Shown here in pieces: positions 7,100 through 13,979 of a stretch of 14,021 bases of DNA (positions are counted from its first letter, which is position 1; each line of letters begins with the position of its first letter). Origin of the DNA: an uncultured Lachnospiraceae bacterium. Lineage in GTDB: Bacteria > Bacillota > Clostridia > Lachnospirales > Lachnospiraceae. The DNA lies in contig CAJUFL010000076.1 of assembly GCA_910585605.1 (NCBI GenBank), positions 1 through 14,021 on the forward strand, in the 5' to 3' direction. The notes below the pieces were generated by a model, which made no database searches, was not told the DNA's origin, and worked only from the letters and a program-made list of their open reading frames with translations. The position numbers were made by a program, and so were the translations under genes.

Positions 7100-8355
7100 A
7101 CCATTTTTTTGTACTGATAAAAATGAATATGAAATTGTTACTTAGAAATAAAGGCTTCCTCTTTTTTCTTTGTATTACGCCGGTGATTTCTGTATGTATC
7201 CTAAATTTAAAGACAACCAGTACAGAGCAGAAGAAACAGGAAGGGAATGTGATAGTAGAGTTTGATGAACCTTCCGAAAAGGCCGTATATCTGACGGATA
7301 CTACAAAATATACGATAAAGGTGTTTGATGCCGCAGATACGGAATTGTCTGAACATGTATTGAACAATCTGGTGGATGAAGGAATGTTTTCTGTGTGCAG
7401 ATGCAAGACAGAAAACATGACAGAGCAGGAAGCCTTATCTCAGGCCCAAAAGGATGCCTACGAGGACAGAGCAGGGGCAATCCTGCACTTGAAAAGGGAT
7501 TTTGACCAGGGAGTAATGGAAGGAGACTGGAATAAAGCAATCCAGATCTATCATGTGTCGGAGGATGAGCGGTTTAGCCTTTTTGAGGACAGTCTGAAAG
7601 AAAAGCTGTCAATGATATATCAGATGGCGGTCAAAGCAGGTTCTGATGCAAAAAGGATTGCGTCAGCATTGAATCAGCTTAAGGACGCTATGCCGGATAA
7701 AAGTGTTGTGGCAGTAAGTGGAAAGAGTGAGACGGCACTGAACAGTAAGTTTAGCAGATGCAGAGACAGAGTCGGTTATTCCTTTGCCATTGTTACACTG
7801 GGTTTTTTGTTCTGTGGAGTGTGTATTGCCTATACAGTAATCGAGGAGCAGGAAAACAGAGTGTATACCAGAATTATGTTATCTAAGGCAGGAAAATATG
7901 AATATCTGTCTGCAAAATTAGTAGTCTCTATTATCATTGCTATTTTACAGACCGGGATTATTGCGTTATGCATGCTGTTGTTTTCTGACATGGATTTCGG
8001 AATGAAAATATCCAGCTATTTATTCATGATTTTTTTGATGGGTATTATTTTTAACATTTTAAGCTTAAGTATAGGCGTGCTGATGGGGGATGTGATGGGA
8101 GCAAATTATGCAGTATTTACTATTTGGAGCGTATCGGCATTGCTTTCGGGGCTTTATTTTTCACTGGATAGCAGTAATACGGCGATTAAAACTCTTTCAC
8201 ACCTTATGCCTCAGCGATGGTTCTTAAAAGGAGCTGAAATGCTGATGACAGGAGACAAATCAGCCTATTCTATGTTAATATATATTACGATAGCTTATTT
8301 AATAGTAATATTAAGTGTCGGAGCGACAGGTCTCCGGATGAAAGGGACTGAATAG
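7096..8355 (+). CDS. ABC-2 permease, second subunit (LnrN-like)
   Basis: This is the second membrane subunit, 419 residues, starting inside the stop of the first (ATGA overlap) with GGGGGA just upstream as ribosome-binding site. It has the same layout: helix 1 at about 19-37, a larger extracytoplasmic domain of about 185 residues (40-225), then helices at about 226-247, 273-296, 305-328, 335-356 and 391-411. The coupling segment EEQENRVYTRIMLSK (250-264) follows helix 2. Both permeases start with the paired pattern NIKLMLRNK / NMKLLLRNK, so they are paralogues. The unequal outer domains suggest that the two halves have different roles in substrate contact. Confidence 0.9.
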   Translation: MNHFFVLIKMNMKLLLRNKGFLFFLCITPVISVCILNLKTTSTEQKKQEGNVIVEFDEPSEKAVYLTDTTKYTIKVFDAADTELSEHVLNNLVDEGMFSVCRCKTENMTEQEALSQAQKDAYEDRAGAILHLKRDFDQGVMEGDWNKAIQIYHVSEDERFSLFEDSLKEKLSMIYQMAVKAGSDAKRIASALNQLKDAMPDKSVVAVSGKSETALNSKFSRCRDRVGYSFAIVTLGFLFCGVCIAYTVIEEQENRVYTRIMLSKAGKYEYLSAKLVVSIIIAILQTGIIALCMLLFSDMDFGMKISSYLFMIFLMGIIFNILSLSIGVLMGDVMGANYAVFTIWSVSALLSGLYFSLDSSNTAIKTLSHLMPQRWFLKGAEMLMTGDKSAYSMLIYITIAYLIVILSVGATGLRMKGTE

Positions 8356-8360
8356 ACATT

Positions 8361-9497
8361 ATGACAGAACAGATTCGGGAAAACTATTTTGGGGTAGCCA
8401 GAATTATGATGATACTGGCATTAGAGATTTATATAGCAATTATGCAGTCAGATTTGGCAGGAACATCCGGCAGGATGCTCCTGCTTTTGGCACTTTTTCT
8501 TGGAAGTGTGGCAGGAAGGGAAGCTCTGCCAAGGTCTTCACAGTGGATTGCGGTTCTGGCAGCAGGAGGAGTGATGGGGGTGATGATAGCACAGTATGGT
8601 CCGGCATATAGTATGCTTGGAATGGTTCTGGCCTATGAGAGTATTTCCTGTTTTTCACTTCGGAATTCTGGCTGGTATCTGGCACCTTTACTGCTGGCAT
8701 GTATCCCCACAGATATTCATATAGGAATACGCCTTTTGGTGTGTCTGTTTCTGGGACTGATTTATTTTCAGCAGAATATGGTAATTGCAGTTTACCGCAG
8801 CAGAATGAGAGAGGATATCTGTAGGGAACAAAGCCTGAAAGAAAACATACATCAAAAGGAAATTGCGTGGAGAGAAGAACTGCGGCGAAGCGTTTTGGCA
8901 GCAGAAAACCAAATGCTGGAGGAGAAAGAAAGCCTGTCACAAACACTTCATGACAGACTGGGACATAATATGAATGGTTCTATTTATCAGTTAGAAGCAG
9001 TAAAGATCCTGATGGAACAGGATATAGAGAGCAGCCGGGGAATGATACAGGCTGTGATTGAAAGTTTGCGGACCGGTATGGATGAAATACGTACCATTTT
9101 AAGAAGAGAGAGACCGAGGAAACATAAACTGGCTCTGATGCAGTTAAAGCAGCTTTGTGAAGAGTGCTGTCGGATGGGGGTGGAAGCCAGTCTGCTGACA
9201 GAAGGAGAAATAGAAAATATTCCTGAAAGATATCTGGAAATTGTTATGGATAATGCATTTGAGGCTGTATCAAATGCACTAAAATATGCGAAATGTACCA
9301 GAATAGAGATTAAAATTTATGTGATGAATAAAATGCTCCGGTGTTCTGTGACGGATAACGGAATCGGTTGTGGTGAAATTATAGATGGCATGGGAATTTC
9401 AGGAATGAGGAAACGGATGAGAAGTGCCAACGGAATCCTGGATTTTAATACAGACATGGGTTTTTCAGTAAATATGCTGCTTCCGTTAGAGAAATAG
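8361..9497 (+). CDS. Histidine kinase, DesK/LiaS-type (HisKA_3), LnrJ-like
   Basis: This is a membrane sensor kinase of 378 residues, expected to phosphorylate the NarL-type regulator encoded next. The first about 145 residues are roughly six hydrophobic segments with no sizeable extracytoplasmic domain, the layout of intramembrane sensors that detect membrane state or a partner transporter. A coiled linker (about 146-190) leads to the HisKA_3 H-box LSQTLHDRLGHN with phospho-acceptor H197. The ATP-binding domain has N305 (N-box), DNGIG at 332-336 and GMGISGM at 343-349. The start lies five bases after the permease stop. No strong ribosome-binding site is visible (only AAAGGGA at 8341-8347, 13 bases away), so translation probably depends on coupling and the kinase may be made at low level. 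Confidence 0.92.
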   Translation: MTEQIRENYFGVARIMMILALEIYIAIMQSDLAGTSGRMLLLLALFLGSVAGREALPRSSQWIAVLAAGGVMGVMIAQYGPAYSMLGMVLAYESISCFSLRNSGWYLAPLLLACIPTDIHIGIRLLVCLFLGLIYFQQNMVIAVYRSRMREDICREQSLKENIHQKEIAWREELRRSVLAAENQMLEEKESLSQTLHDRLGHNMNGSIYQLEAVKILMEQDIESSRGMIQAVIESLRTGMDEIRTILRRERPRKHKLALMQLKQLCEECCRMGVEASLLTEGEIENIPERYLEIVMDNAFEAVSNALKYAKCTRIEIKIYVMNKMLRCSVTDNGIGCGEIIDGMGISGMRKRMRSANGILDFNTDMGFSVNMLLPLEK

Positions 9498-9509
9498 TAC
9501 CAGTTGGAG

Positions 9510-9530
9510 GGGGCAAATACCTTTTGCCCC
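9510..9530 (+). other. Hairpin between kinase and regulator genes
   Basis: GGGGCAAA (9510-9517) and TTTGCCCC (9523-9530) form a perfect eight-base-pair stem with a five-base loop, directly after the kinase stop. Flanking GTTG/CAAC could lengthen it. No T-run follows, so it is not a clear terminator. It is better explained as an mRNA-processing or stability element that sets different levels of the upstream transporter/kinase and the downstream regulator. Confidence 0.6.
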
Positions 9531-9582
9531 AACATCATAGTATATGGGAATGGAGACATACGGCATATGACAGGAGGTAAGG

Positions 9583-10215
9583 ATGGAAAGAATAAAGGTA
9601 ATGATTGCAGATGACAGTGATTTTGTCAGGGATGGCATGCGGATTATTTTAAGTGTAGATGAGGAATTTGAGGTTCTTGGCTGTGCAGCAAATGGAAGAG
9701 AGGCGGTGAAGCTTGCAAAAGAGAATCCGCCGGATGTATTTTTAATGGATATCCAGATGCCGGAAATGGATGGGATTGAAGCCACCGAATATATTGTTGA
9801 ACATAATCTGGGAAAGGTTTTGATTTTAACAACGTTTGATGATTATGAACTGGTGCAGAAGGCATTGAAAAAAGGTGCAAAGGGGTATCTGGTTAAAAAT
9901 CATACACCGGAGCATTTGAAGCAGATGATCAAATCGGTGTATCACGGAACGGCAGTAGTAGAAGAAAATTTTTTAGAGAGTCTTGCAAAGGGAACAGAGC
10001 CTATGAGTGCGGAAGGATTTCAGGCAGACGAGTATACGCAGCGGGAGCTGGATATCATAAAAGCGGTTGCAGAGGGTTTGTCAAACAGGGAGATTGCAGA
10101 AAAGCTTTTTATCAGTGAGGGAACGGTGAAAAATTATATCACAACAATACTGGCGAAGGAAAACCTGTCCCACAGGACGGCACTGGCAGTATATTATCTG
10201 ACAGGGAAAAAGTAA
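9583..10215 (+). CDS. Response regulator, NarL/FixJ family, LnrK-like
   Basis: This is the cytoplasmic transcription factor paired with the preceding kinase, 210 residues. The receiver domain (about 1-120) has the acidic pair D10-D11, phospho-acceptor D56 in LMDIQMP, T83/T84 and K105. A LuxR-type helix-turn-helix follows (about 148-205), with the conserved core GLSNREIAEKLFISEGTVKN. AGGAGG (9572-9577) lies five bases upstream of the ATG. The 85-base gap after the kinase gene holds a strong hairpin but no convincing promoter, so this is the last gene of the operon. It probably activates the operon, perhaps through the dyad at 5079-5092; that link is inferred. No clear intrinsic terminator follows. 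Confidence 0.94.
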   Translation: MERIKVMIADDSDFVRDGMRIILSVDEEFEVLGCAANGREAVKLAKENPPDVFLMDIQMPEMDGIEATEYIVEHNLGKVLILTTFDDYELVQKALKKGAKGYLVKNHTPEHLKQMIKSVYHGTAVVEENFLESLAKGTEPMSAEGFQADEYTQRELDIIKAVAEGLSNREIAEKLFISEGTVKNYITTILAKENLSHRTALAVYYLTGKK

Positions 10216-10385
10216 CCTACTGGACATTAGCTGGTGTGGAATTGAAATATTGCAGATATAAAGGCAGCCGGATAAAAATGTTTACTTTTATGTGGTAATA
10301 GCCTATAGTGAATATAGATGGGAAGGGTGGCCAGCAGAATGACTGTCTTCTGGATTGAGACCTTCGTATGGTGCAAGGCGATACA

Positions 10386-10391
10386 TATAAT
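10386..10391 (+). promoter_or_regulatory. Candidate -10 for the orphan methyltransferase gene
   Basis: A perfect TATAAT lies 24 bases before the ATG at 10415. At 17-base spacing the -35 would be TTCGTA (10363-10368), a three-of-six match; the better TTGAGA (10355-10360) is 25 bases away, too far. A promoter here would give a very short leader. Read-through from the upstream operon is an alternative, since the 199-base gap shows no terminator. Confidence 0.35.
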
Positions 10392-10414
10392 AAAGAAAGT
10401 AATGGGGAAGAAAA

Positions 10415-11656
10415 ATGTCAGATACATTGGAGCAGAAGAAAATTACAGATGTGTTAGAAGATTTTCCGAACAGACTGGTACTGAGCAGTCTTCGGGATAA
10501 AGATTATTTATATAAGAAAACCGTGATACAGAAGATCAATTTGAAAGGGCGGGAAGCCTATCAGATGGAATGCTTTACGGACAAGCAGGTTTTTCATGAA
10601 AATGTGGAAACAAAGCAGCTGAGACAAGTGGTATTTGAGAGATTTCCATCTGTATATAGCCAGTTGAATGTTTTTGGGGAAGAAAAGCAGTGGGATTTTA
10701 AGGTGACAAAGAAGGGAAAGCTTCTTTCAAATGTCCATATGAGAAACAAAAAGCAGGCAGATTCTGCGATAGTACAAATGGCAAGTGGCGGAGAGAATGA
10801 AAATACCCTCTCTGGAAAGCGAATATCTGTAGAAGGAGCTGTGCTGATGCCTCATAACCGGAAGAAGAATTATCTATTACAGGAAGGAACTGTGGTTCCG
10901 CCTTTGGTGGATCTTGGAATCTTTACGAAGGATGGCAAAGTAGTGCGTAGTATGTATGATAAATATAAACAAATTAACCGTTTTCTGGAACTGGTGGAGG
11001 ATGTAGTGAAAGATTACCCGGGTAAAAATATGCATATTATTGATTTTGGATGCGGCAAATCTTATCTTACATTTATCCTGTATTATTATCTTGTGGAATT
11101 GAAGGGATATGAGGTCCATATGACAGGGCTGGACCTGAAAGAGGATGTTATCCGCAAGTGTAATGAGACTGCAAAGAAGTACAGTTATGAGAACCTGCAT
11201 TTCGAACTGGGGGACATCAACGGATACCAGACAACGGAGCCTGTGGATATGGTGGTGACACTGCATGCCTGTGATACGGCTACCGATTATGCTCTTTACA
11301 ATGCGATAATCTGGAATGCGGGAATTATTCTATCTGTACCCTGCTGCCAGCATGAAGTAAATGCACAGATAAAAAGTGAGAATTTATCACTGCTTACCAA
11401 ATACGGAATCGTGAAAGAGCGGATGTCCGCCCTGATGACGGATGCAGTCCGTGCCAATGTGTTAGAGTATTGTGGTTACCGGACACAGCTTTTGGAATTT
11501 ATTGATATTGCACATTCTCCTAAAAATATTCTGATTCGTGCGGTGAAGGGGAATGTGTCCAAAACGAAGCGTGTGAAGGCAAAGGAAGAGATTGAGAGAC
11601 TTTGCAGGGAGTTTGGAATCCGGCAGACATTGGCAGAGCTGGTGTCTGGTGAGTGA
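10415..11656 (+). CDS. Class I SAM-dependent methyltransferase, PF13679 (Methyltransf_32)-like, target unknown
   Basis: This is a 413-residue protein with an N-terminal region of about 200 residues that I do not recognise and a C-terminal Rossmann methyltransferase domain. SAM motif I is IIDFGCGKSYLT (208-219), an acidic D240 in GLDLK fits the ribose-binding strand, and LHACDTATD (283-291) and VPCCQHE (308-314) are the signatures of the Methyltransf_32 group (also found in eukaryotic METTL25 and GSTCD proteins). The cysteine-rich PCCQHE in place of the usual NPPY suggests an unusual active site. The substrate is unknown; RNA is a plausible guess. The ribosome-binding site is GGGGA (10404-10408), six bases before the ATG. 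It stands alone as a transcription unit, with a terminator downstream at 11722-11747. Confidence 0.82.
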   Translation: MSDTLEQKKITDVLEDFPNRLVLSSLRDKDYLYKKTVIQKINLKGREAYQMECFTDKQVFHENVETKQLRQVVFERFPSVYSQLNVFGEEKQWDFKVTKKGKLLSNVHMRNKKQADSAIVQMASGGENENTLSGKRISVEGAVLMPHNRKKNYLLQEGTVVPPLVDLGIFTKDGKVVRSMYDKYKQINRFLELVEDVVKDYPGKNMHIIDFGCGKSYLTFILYYYLVELKGYEVHMTGLDLKEDVIRKCNETAKKYSYENLHFELGDINGYQTTEPVDMVVTLHACDTATDYALYNAIIWNAGIILSVPCCQHEVNAQIKSENLSLLTKYGIVKERMSALMTDAVRANVLEYCGYRTQLLEFIDIAHSPKNILIRAVKGNVSKTKRVKAKEEIERLCREFGIRQTLAELVSGE

Positions 11657-11721
11657 TGTGAAGATTATGAATCTTTAATCATTTTTAGAAAAGAACAAAA
11701 GGATTTTATTATTTGAAAAGG

Positions 11722-11747
11722 GTATGGCTGTATGGTCATACTTTTTT
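11722..11747 (+). terminator. Rho-independent terminator of the orphan methyltransferase gene
   Basis: GTATGGCT (11722-11729) pairs with GGTCATAC (11734-11741), eight pairs including two G-U, with a four-base loop, followed at once by six T (11742-11747). The preceding AAAAG can pair with the T-run. It is placed 66 bases after the stop codon and before the next promoter, as expected. Confidence 0.8.
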
Positions 11748-11782
11748 CTTACTATTAGGAAATGGATGGGACAGGATTACAT

Positions 11783-11799
11783 TTTACAAATTGTTTACA
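11783..11799 (+). promoter_or_regulatory. PhoP-box-like direct repeat upstream of the two-component operon
   Basis: TTTACA (11783-11788) is repeated at 11794-11799 after five bases, an 11-bp period. This fits the Bacillus PhoP box TTHACA-N5-TTHACA recognised by an OmpR/PhoB-family regulator. It ends 31 bases before TATAAT (11831-11836), about -60 to -44 relative to the likely start site, a normal activation position. The identical format recurs at 13871-13887. The downstream gene encodes an OmpR-family regulator, so autoregulation is inferred. Confidence 0.65.
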
Positions 11800-11830
11800 T
11801 TTAAATATCGTTTTCTATCTGTATTTTTAT

Positions 11831-11836
11831 TATAAT
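11831..11836 (+). promoter_or_regulatory. -10 element of the two-component operon
   Basis: A perfect TATAAT without a matching -35 (TCGTTT at 17-base spacing). This is typical of activator-dependent promoters and fits the direct repeat just upstream. Transcription would begin near 11843, giving a leader of about 118 bases. Confidence 0.6.
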
Positions 11837-11895
11837 GTAGGGGGATAGTGTAGATTAGATGATGAAATATATAGAACAGTTATTACATATATGAA

Positions 11896-11924
11896 AATTG
11901 CTTTGCAGACACATGTAAGCAATT
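11896..11924 (+). other. Inverted repeat in the leader of the two-component operon
   Basis: AATTGCTT (11896-11903) and AAGCAATT (11917-11924) are perfect eight-base inverted arms with a 13-base loop that itself contains the palindrome ACATGT. It lies between the -10 and the AGGAGG at 11950-11955. It could be an RNA stem or a DNA operator overlapping the transcribed leader; no T-run follows, so it is not an intrinsic terminator. Confidence 0.4.
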
Positions 11925-11949
11925 GTTGTTTCGTGAATGGCTGCAAAAC

Positions 11950-11955
11950 AGGAGG
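11950..11955 (+). promoter_or_regulatory. Ribosome-binding site fixing the regulator start
   Basis: AGGAGG lies five bases before the ATG at 11961. The in-frame upstream ATG at 11937 has no ribosome-binding site and would add eight residues not expected before the receiver domain, so 11961 is chosen. Confidence 0.8.
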
Positions 11956-11960
11956 ATGTT

Positions 11961-12620
11961 ATGAAGAAAATTTTAGTGATAGAGGATGAAAATTCTATAA
12001 GTGATTTAATCTGCATGAACTTATCTATTGCCGGTTATGAACCGGTTCCTTTTTTTGACGGAGAAGAGATCAGCCGGCACTTAAAAGAGGAGAATGATTA
12101 TGATTTGGCATTATTAGATATTATGCTTCCGGGAAAAGATGGATTTATATTGTTGGAAGAACTGAAGGAATATCATATTCCAGTGATTTATTTAACGGCA
12201 AAGGGTGATTTGTCAAGTAAAGTTAAGGGATTGAAGAGCGGTGCGGAGGATTATATCGTAAAGCCTTTTGAAATGCTGGAGCTTTTGGTCAGAATCGATA
12301 AGGTAATAAGCCGTTTCAGGGAAGAAGAGGATGAAGAAATTCATATAAAGGACATTATAGTAAATGAGAAGCGGCGGACTGTTTATAAAGAAGGAAAAGA
12401 GATTTCTCTTCAACCAATGGAATTTGACTGTCTAATGGCATTTTGGAAATATAGAAATCGGGTTATGACCAGAGAACAGATTTTAAACTGTTTATGGGGT
12501 GTGGATTTTGAGGGAGAAACCAGAACAGTGGATGTTCATGTAGGCAATTTGCGGAAAAAACTGGATTTTGCTGATGTGATCATTACGGTACCCCGAGTAG
12601 GTTACCGCATGGAAGTTTAG
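11961..12620 (+). CDS. Response regulator, OmpR/PhoB family
   Basis: This is a DNA-binding response regulator of 219 residues paired with the kinase encoded next. The receiver domain (about 1-118) opens with MKKILVIEDEN and carries the acidic pocket E8-D9, phospho-acceptor D53 in LLDIMLPGKDG, T79 and K101 in the KPF motif. The winged-helix domain (about 125-219) has the typical ending RTVDVHVGNLRKKL and RVGYRMEV. OmpR-family regulators bind direct repeats as tandem dimers, which fits the TTTACA-N5-TTTACA repeats at 11783 and 13871. It could be a PhoP-like or antimicrobial/cell-envelope regulator; sequence alone does not settle which, so no symbol is given. The kinase gene starts 13 bases after the stop. 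Confidence 0.94.
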   Translation: MKKILVIEDENSISDLICMNLSIAGYEPVPFFDGEEISRHLKEENDYDLALLDIMLPGKDGFILLEELKEYHIPVIYLTAKGDLSSKVKGLKSGAEDYIVKPFEMLELLVRIDKVISRFREEEDEEIHIKDIIVNEKRRTVYKEGKEISLQPMEFDCLMAFWKYRNRVMTREQILNCLWGVDFEGETRTVDVHVGNLRKKLDFADVIITVPRVGYRMEV

Positions 12621-12633
12621 CAGGGAAAGGCGG

Positions 12634-13893
12634 ATGAAAAATATGGACATGATTAAAAAGATTGCAGTTACAGCATCTGCAATGTTATTTATCCTGACAC
12701 AGCTTTTTTCATTTTATATTATTTACAGCAGTCATAAAGAAAAGCTAGAGCTGGTGAAACAGGAAGGGGAAAAGAGGATAGAGAGCGAAAGAAAAAATCT
12801 AAACCTGCGGTTAAACAAATTAGATATAAAAAATAATTTTAGTGATTATATAGTGGTTCAATGCTTTCGGAATGAAATGCCTGAGGATTCTGCGTTATAT
12901 AAGGATGGGGAGGAGTTGTATAATGGCAGCAGGTATCAGTTTGACTTAAATATAAACAGGATGGATGGGGATGCACAAAGAGGAATCAATTGTATTTCCA
13001 AGAAGGTAAATGGAACATATATATTGGTGTATTATGGAAATCTGGAAAGGAATGGGAATAATTATGTATTTTTTCGTGCAAAAGATATTTCTTATTTATA
13101 TGAAGACAGCCGGAGACTGGTGTTTAAGGAGCTTCTGATATCTTTTCTGATATCCGGGTTTGCGGCACTGTTGCTTTCTGCAATGATTAAGAAAATTACC
13201 CGTCCCTTGGAAACCACAAATGAGACCCAGCGGCAGTTGATTGGTAGTATGTCTCATGAATTGAAAACCCCGCTGACTGCGATCAAGGGATATTCAGAAT
13301 TGTTATTAAAAGTAAAGCTGACGGAAGAACAGACAGAAAAGGCGATGAATTATATTTATACAGAAAGTGGAAGAATGTCCAGGCTTTCCGAGAAAATGAT
13401 GGAGCTGACAAAGCTTTATGAATCAGAATGCAGTATTGCATTGGAAGAAGTAGAGATAGAAGAGATTTTTAATGAGGTAGAAGATTGTGTAAAGCAGATA
13501 TTATCTGAAAAAAATCTGAAATTGATGTATGAGGGGAATTATCAAGGGATATCAAAGAGACTGGATAAAGATTTGACCATCAGTTTTTTGATTAATCTGA
13601 TTAATAACAGCATGACAGCGTCCAAGGGGGGATGCTGTATTTACCTCGGAGCGGATGAGACAGCTCTCTGGGTCAGGGATGAGGGAGCAGGAATTCCAGA
13701 GAAAGAAATTGATAAAGTTCGAAAAGCATTTTACAGAGTGGATAAATCCCGGTCCAGGAAAAGTGGAAATATGGGGCTGGGACTCGCTCTTTGTGAGCAG
13801 ATTGCAAAGGTACATCATGCTGATATGAGGATTGAGAGTAAACTGGGAGTGGGGACAAAAATCTCACTTCTTTACAGAACCTTTACAAATTAA
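12634..13893 (+). CDS. Sensor histidine kinase, PhoR/EnvZ-like (HisKA)
   Basis: This is a membrane sensor kinase of 419 residues for the preceding OmpR-type regulator. A first transmembrane helix (about 12-31) is followed by an extracytoplasmic sensor domain of about 130 residues (33-163) with no family I recognise, a second helix (about 165-186), and a short linker ending in PLETTNETQRQ. The HisKA H-box is GSMSHELKTPLTAIKGYSE with H208. The ATPase domain shows N321-N325 (N-box), DEGAGIP at 349-355 and GNMGLGLAL at 378-386. All catalytic positions are present. The start at 12634 has AGGGA seven bases upstream; the ATG at 12643 is an alternative. The final codons contain a second TTTACA-N5-TTTACA repeat, so the end of this gene may carry the control region of the next one. 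Confidence 0.93.
   Translation: MKNMDMIKKIAVTASAMLFILTQLFSFYIIYSSHKEKLELVKQEGEKRIESERKNLNLRLNKLDIKNNFSDYIVVQCFRNEMPEDSALYKDGEELYNGSRYQFDLNINRMDGDAQRGINCISKKVNGTYILVYYGNLERNGNNYVFFRAKDISYLYEDSRRLVFKELLISFLISGFAALLLSAMIKKITRPLETTNETQRQLIGSMSHELKTPLTAIKGYSELLLKVKLTEEQTEKAMNYIYTESGRMSRLSEKMMELTKLYESECSIALEEVEIEEIFNEVEDCVKQILSEKNLKLMYEGNYQGISKRLDKDLTISFLINLINNSMTASKGGCCIYLGADETALWVRDEGAGIPEKEIDKVRKAFYRVDKSRSRKSGNMGLGLALCEQIAKVHHADMRIESKLGVGTKISLLYRTFTN
13871..13887 (+). promoter_or_regulatory. Second PhoP-box-like direct repeat, inside the end of the kinase gene
   Basis: TTTACA (13871-13876), five bases, then TTTACA (13882-13887): the same format as the repeat at 11783-11799. TATCCT (13920-13925) lies 32 bases downstream and could be a -10, mirroring the 31-base distance at the first site. 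It would control an ORF starting near 13980. Its overlap with the last kinase codons means part of the match could be coding coincidence. Confidence 0.5.
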
Positions 13894-13979
13894 TGAAGAT
13901 TTCAAAACACAACTTATGCTATCCTTTTATCTGTCAGGAAAAAATTCTTGTTTATCTTAGTAAGGGGGACGCTTTCAAC

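Larger units (their letters stand above)
11657..11960. other. Intergenic region between methyltransferase and OmpR-type two-component operon (304 bases)
   Basis: This holds a small AT-rich stem AAGATT-ATG-AATCTT (11661-11675), the intrinsic terminator of the methyltransferase gene (11722-11747), a PhoP-box-like direct repeat (11783-11799), a TATAAT (11831-11836), and a leader with an eight-base inverted repeat (11896-11924). I see no protein-coding gene in it. Confidence 0.8.

Noticed and set aside
8440..8946. 168-codon minus-strand ORF
   Set aside because: It lies entirely opposite the kinase membrane domain, and its composition is that of a reverse-strand shadow.
5246..10215. BceAB-type bacitracin/lantibiotic module
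   Set aside because: The permeases are ABC-2 type with six helices, not the ten-helix FtsX-like BceB, and the regulator is NarL-type, not OmpR-type.
10216..10320. Terminator after the NarL-type regulator
   Set aside because: Only an A/T six-base stem (ATAAAA/TTTTAT) is visible, with no T-run, so this is not supportable.
10877..11266. 129-codon minus-strand ORF
   Set aside because: It is a shadow of the methyltransferase gene covering its SAM-binding motifs.
11661..11675. Stem AAGATT-ATG-AATCTT as the terminator of the methyltransferase gene
   Set aside because: It is AT-only with a poor T-run; the stem at 11722-11747 is a far better terminator.
11937..11960. Upstream ATG for the OmpR-type regulator
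   Set aside because: It has no ribosome-binding site, and the AGGAGG lies inside this stretch, correctly placed for the ATG at 11961.
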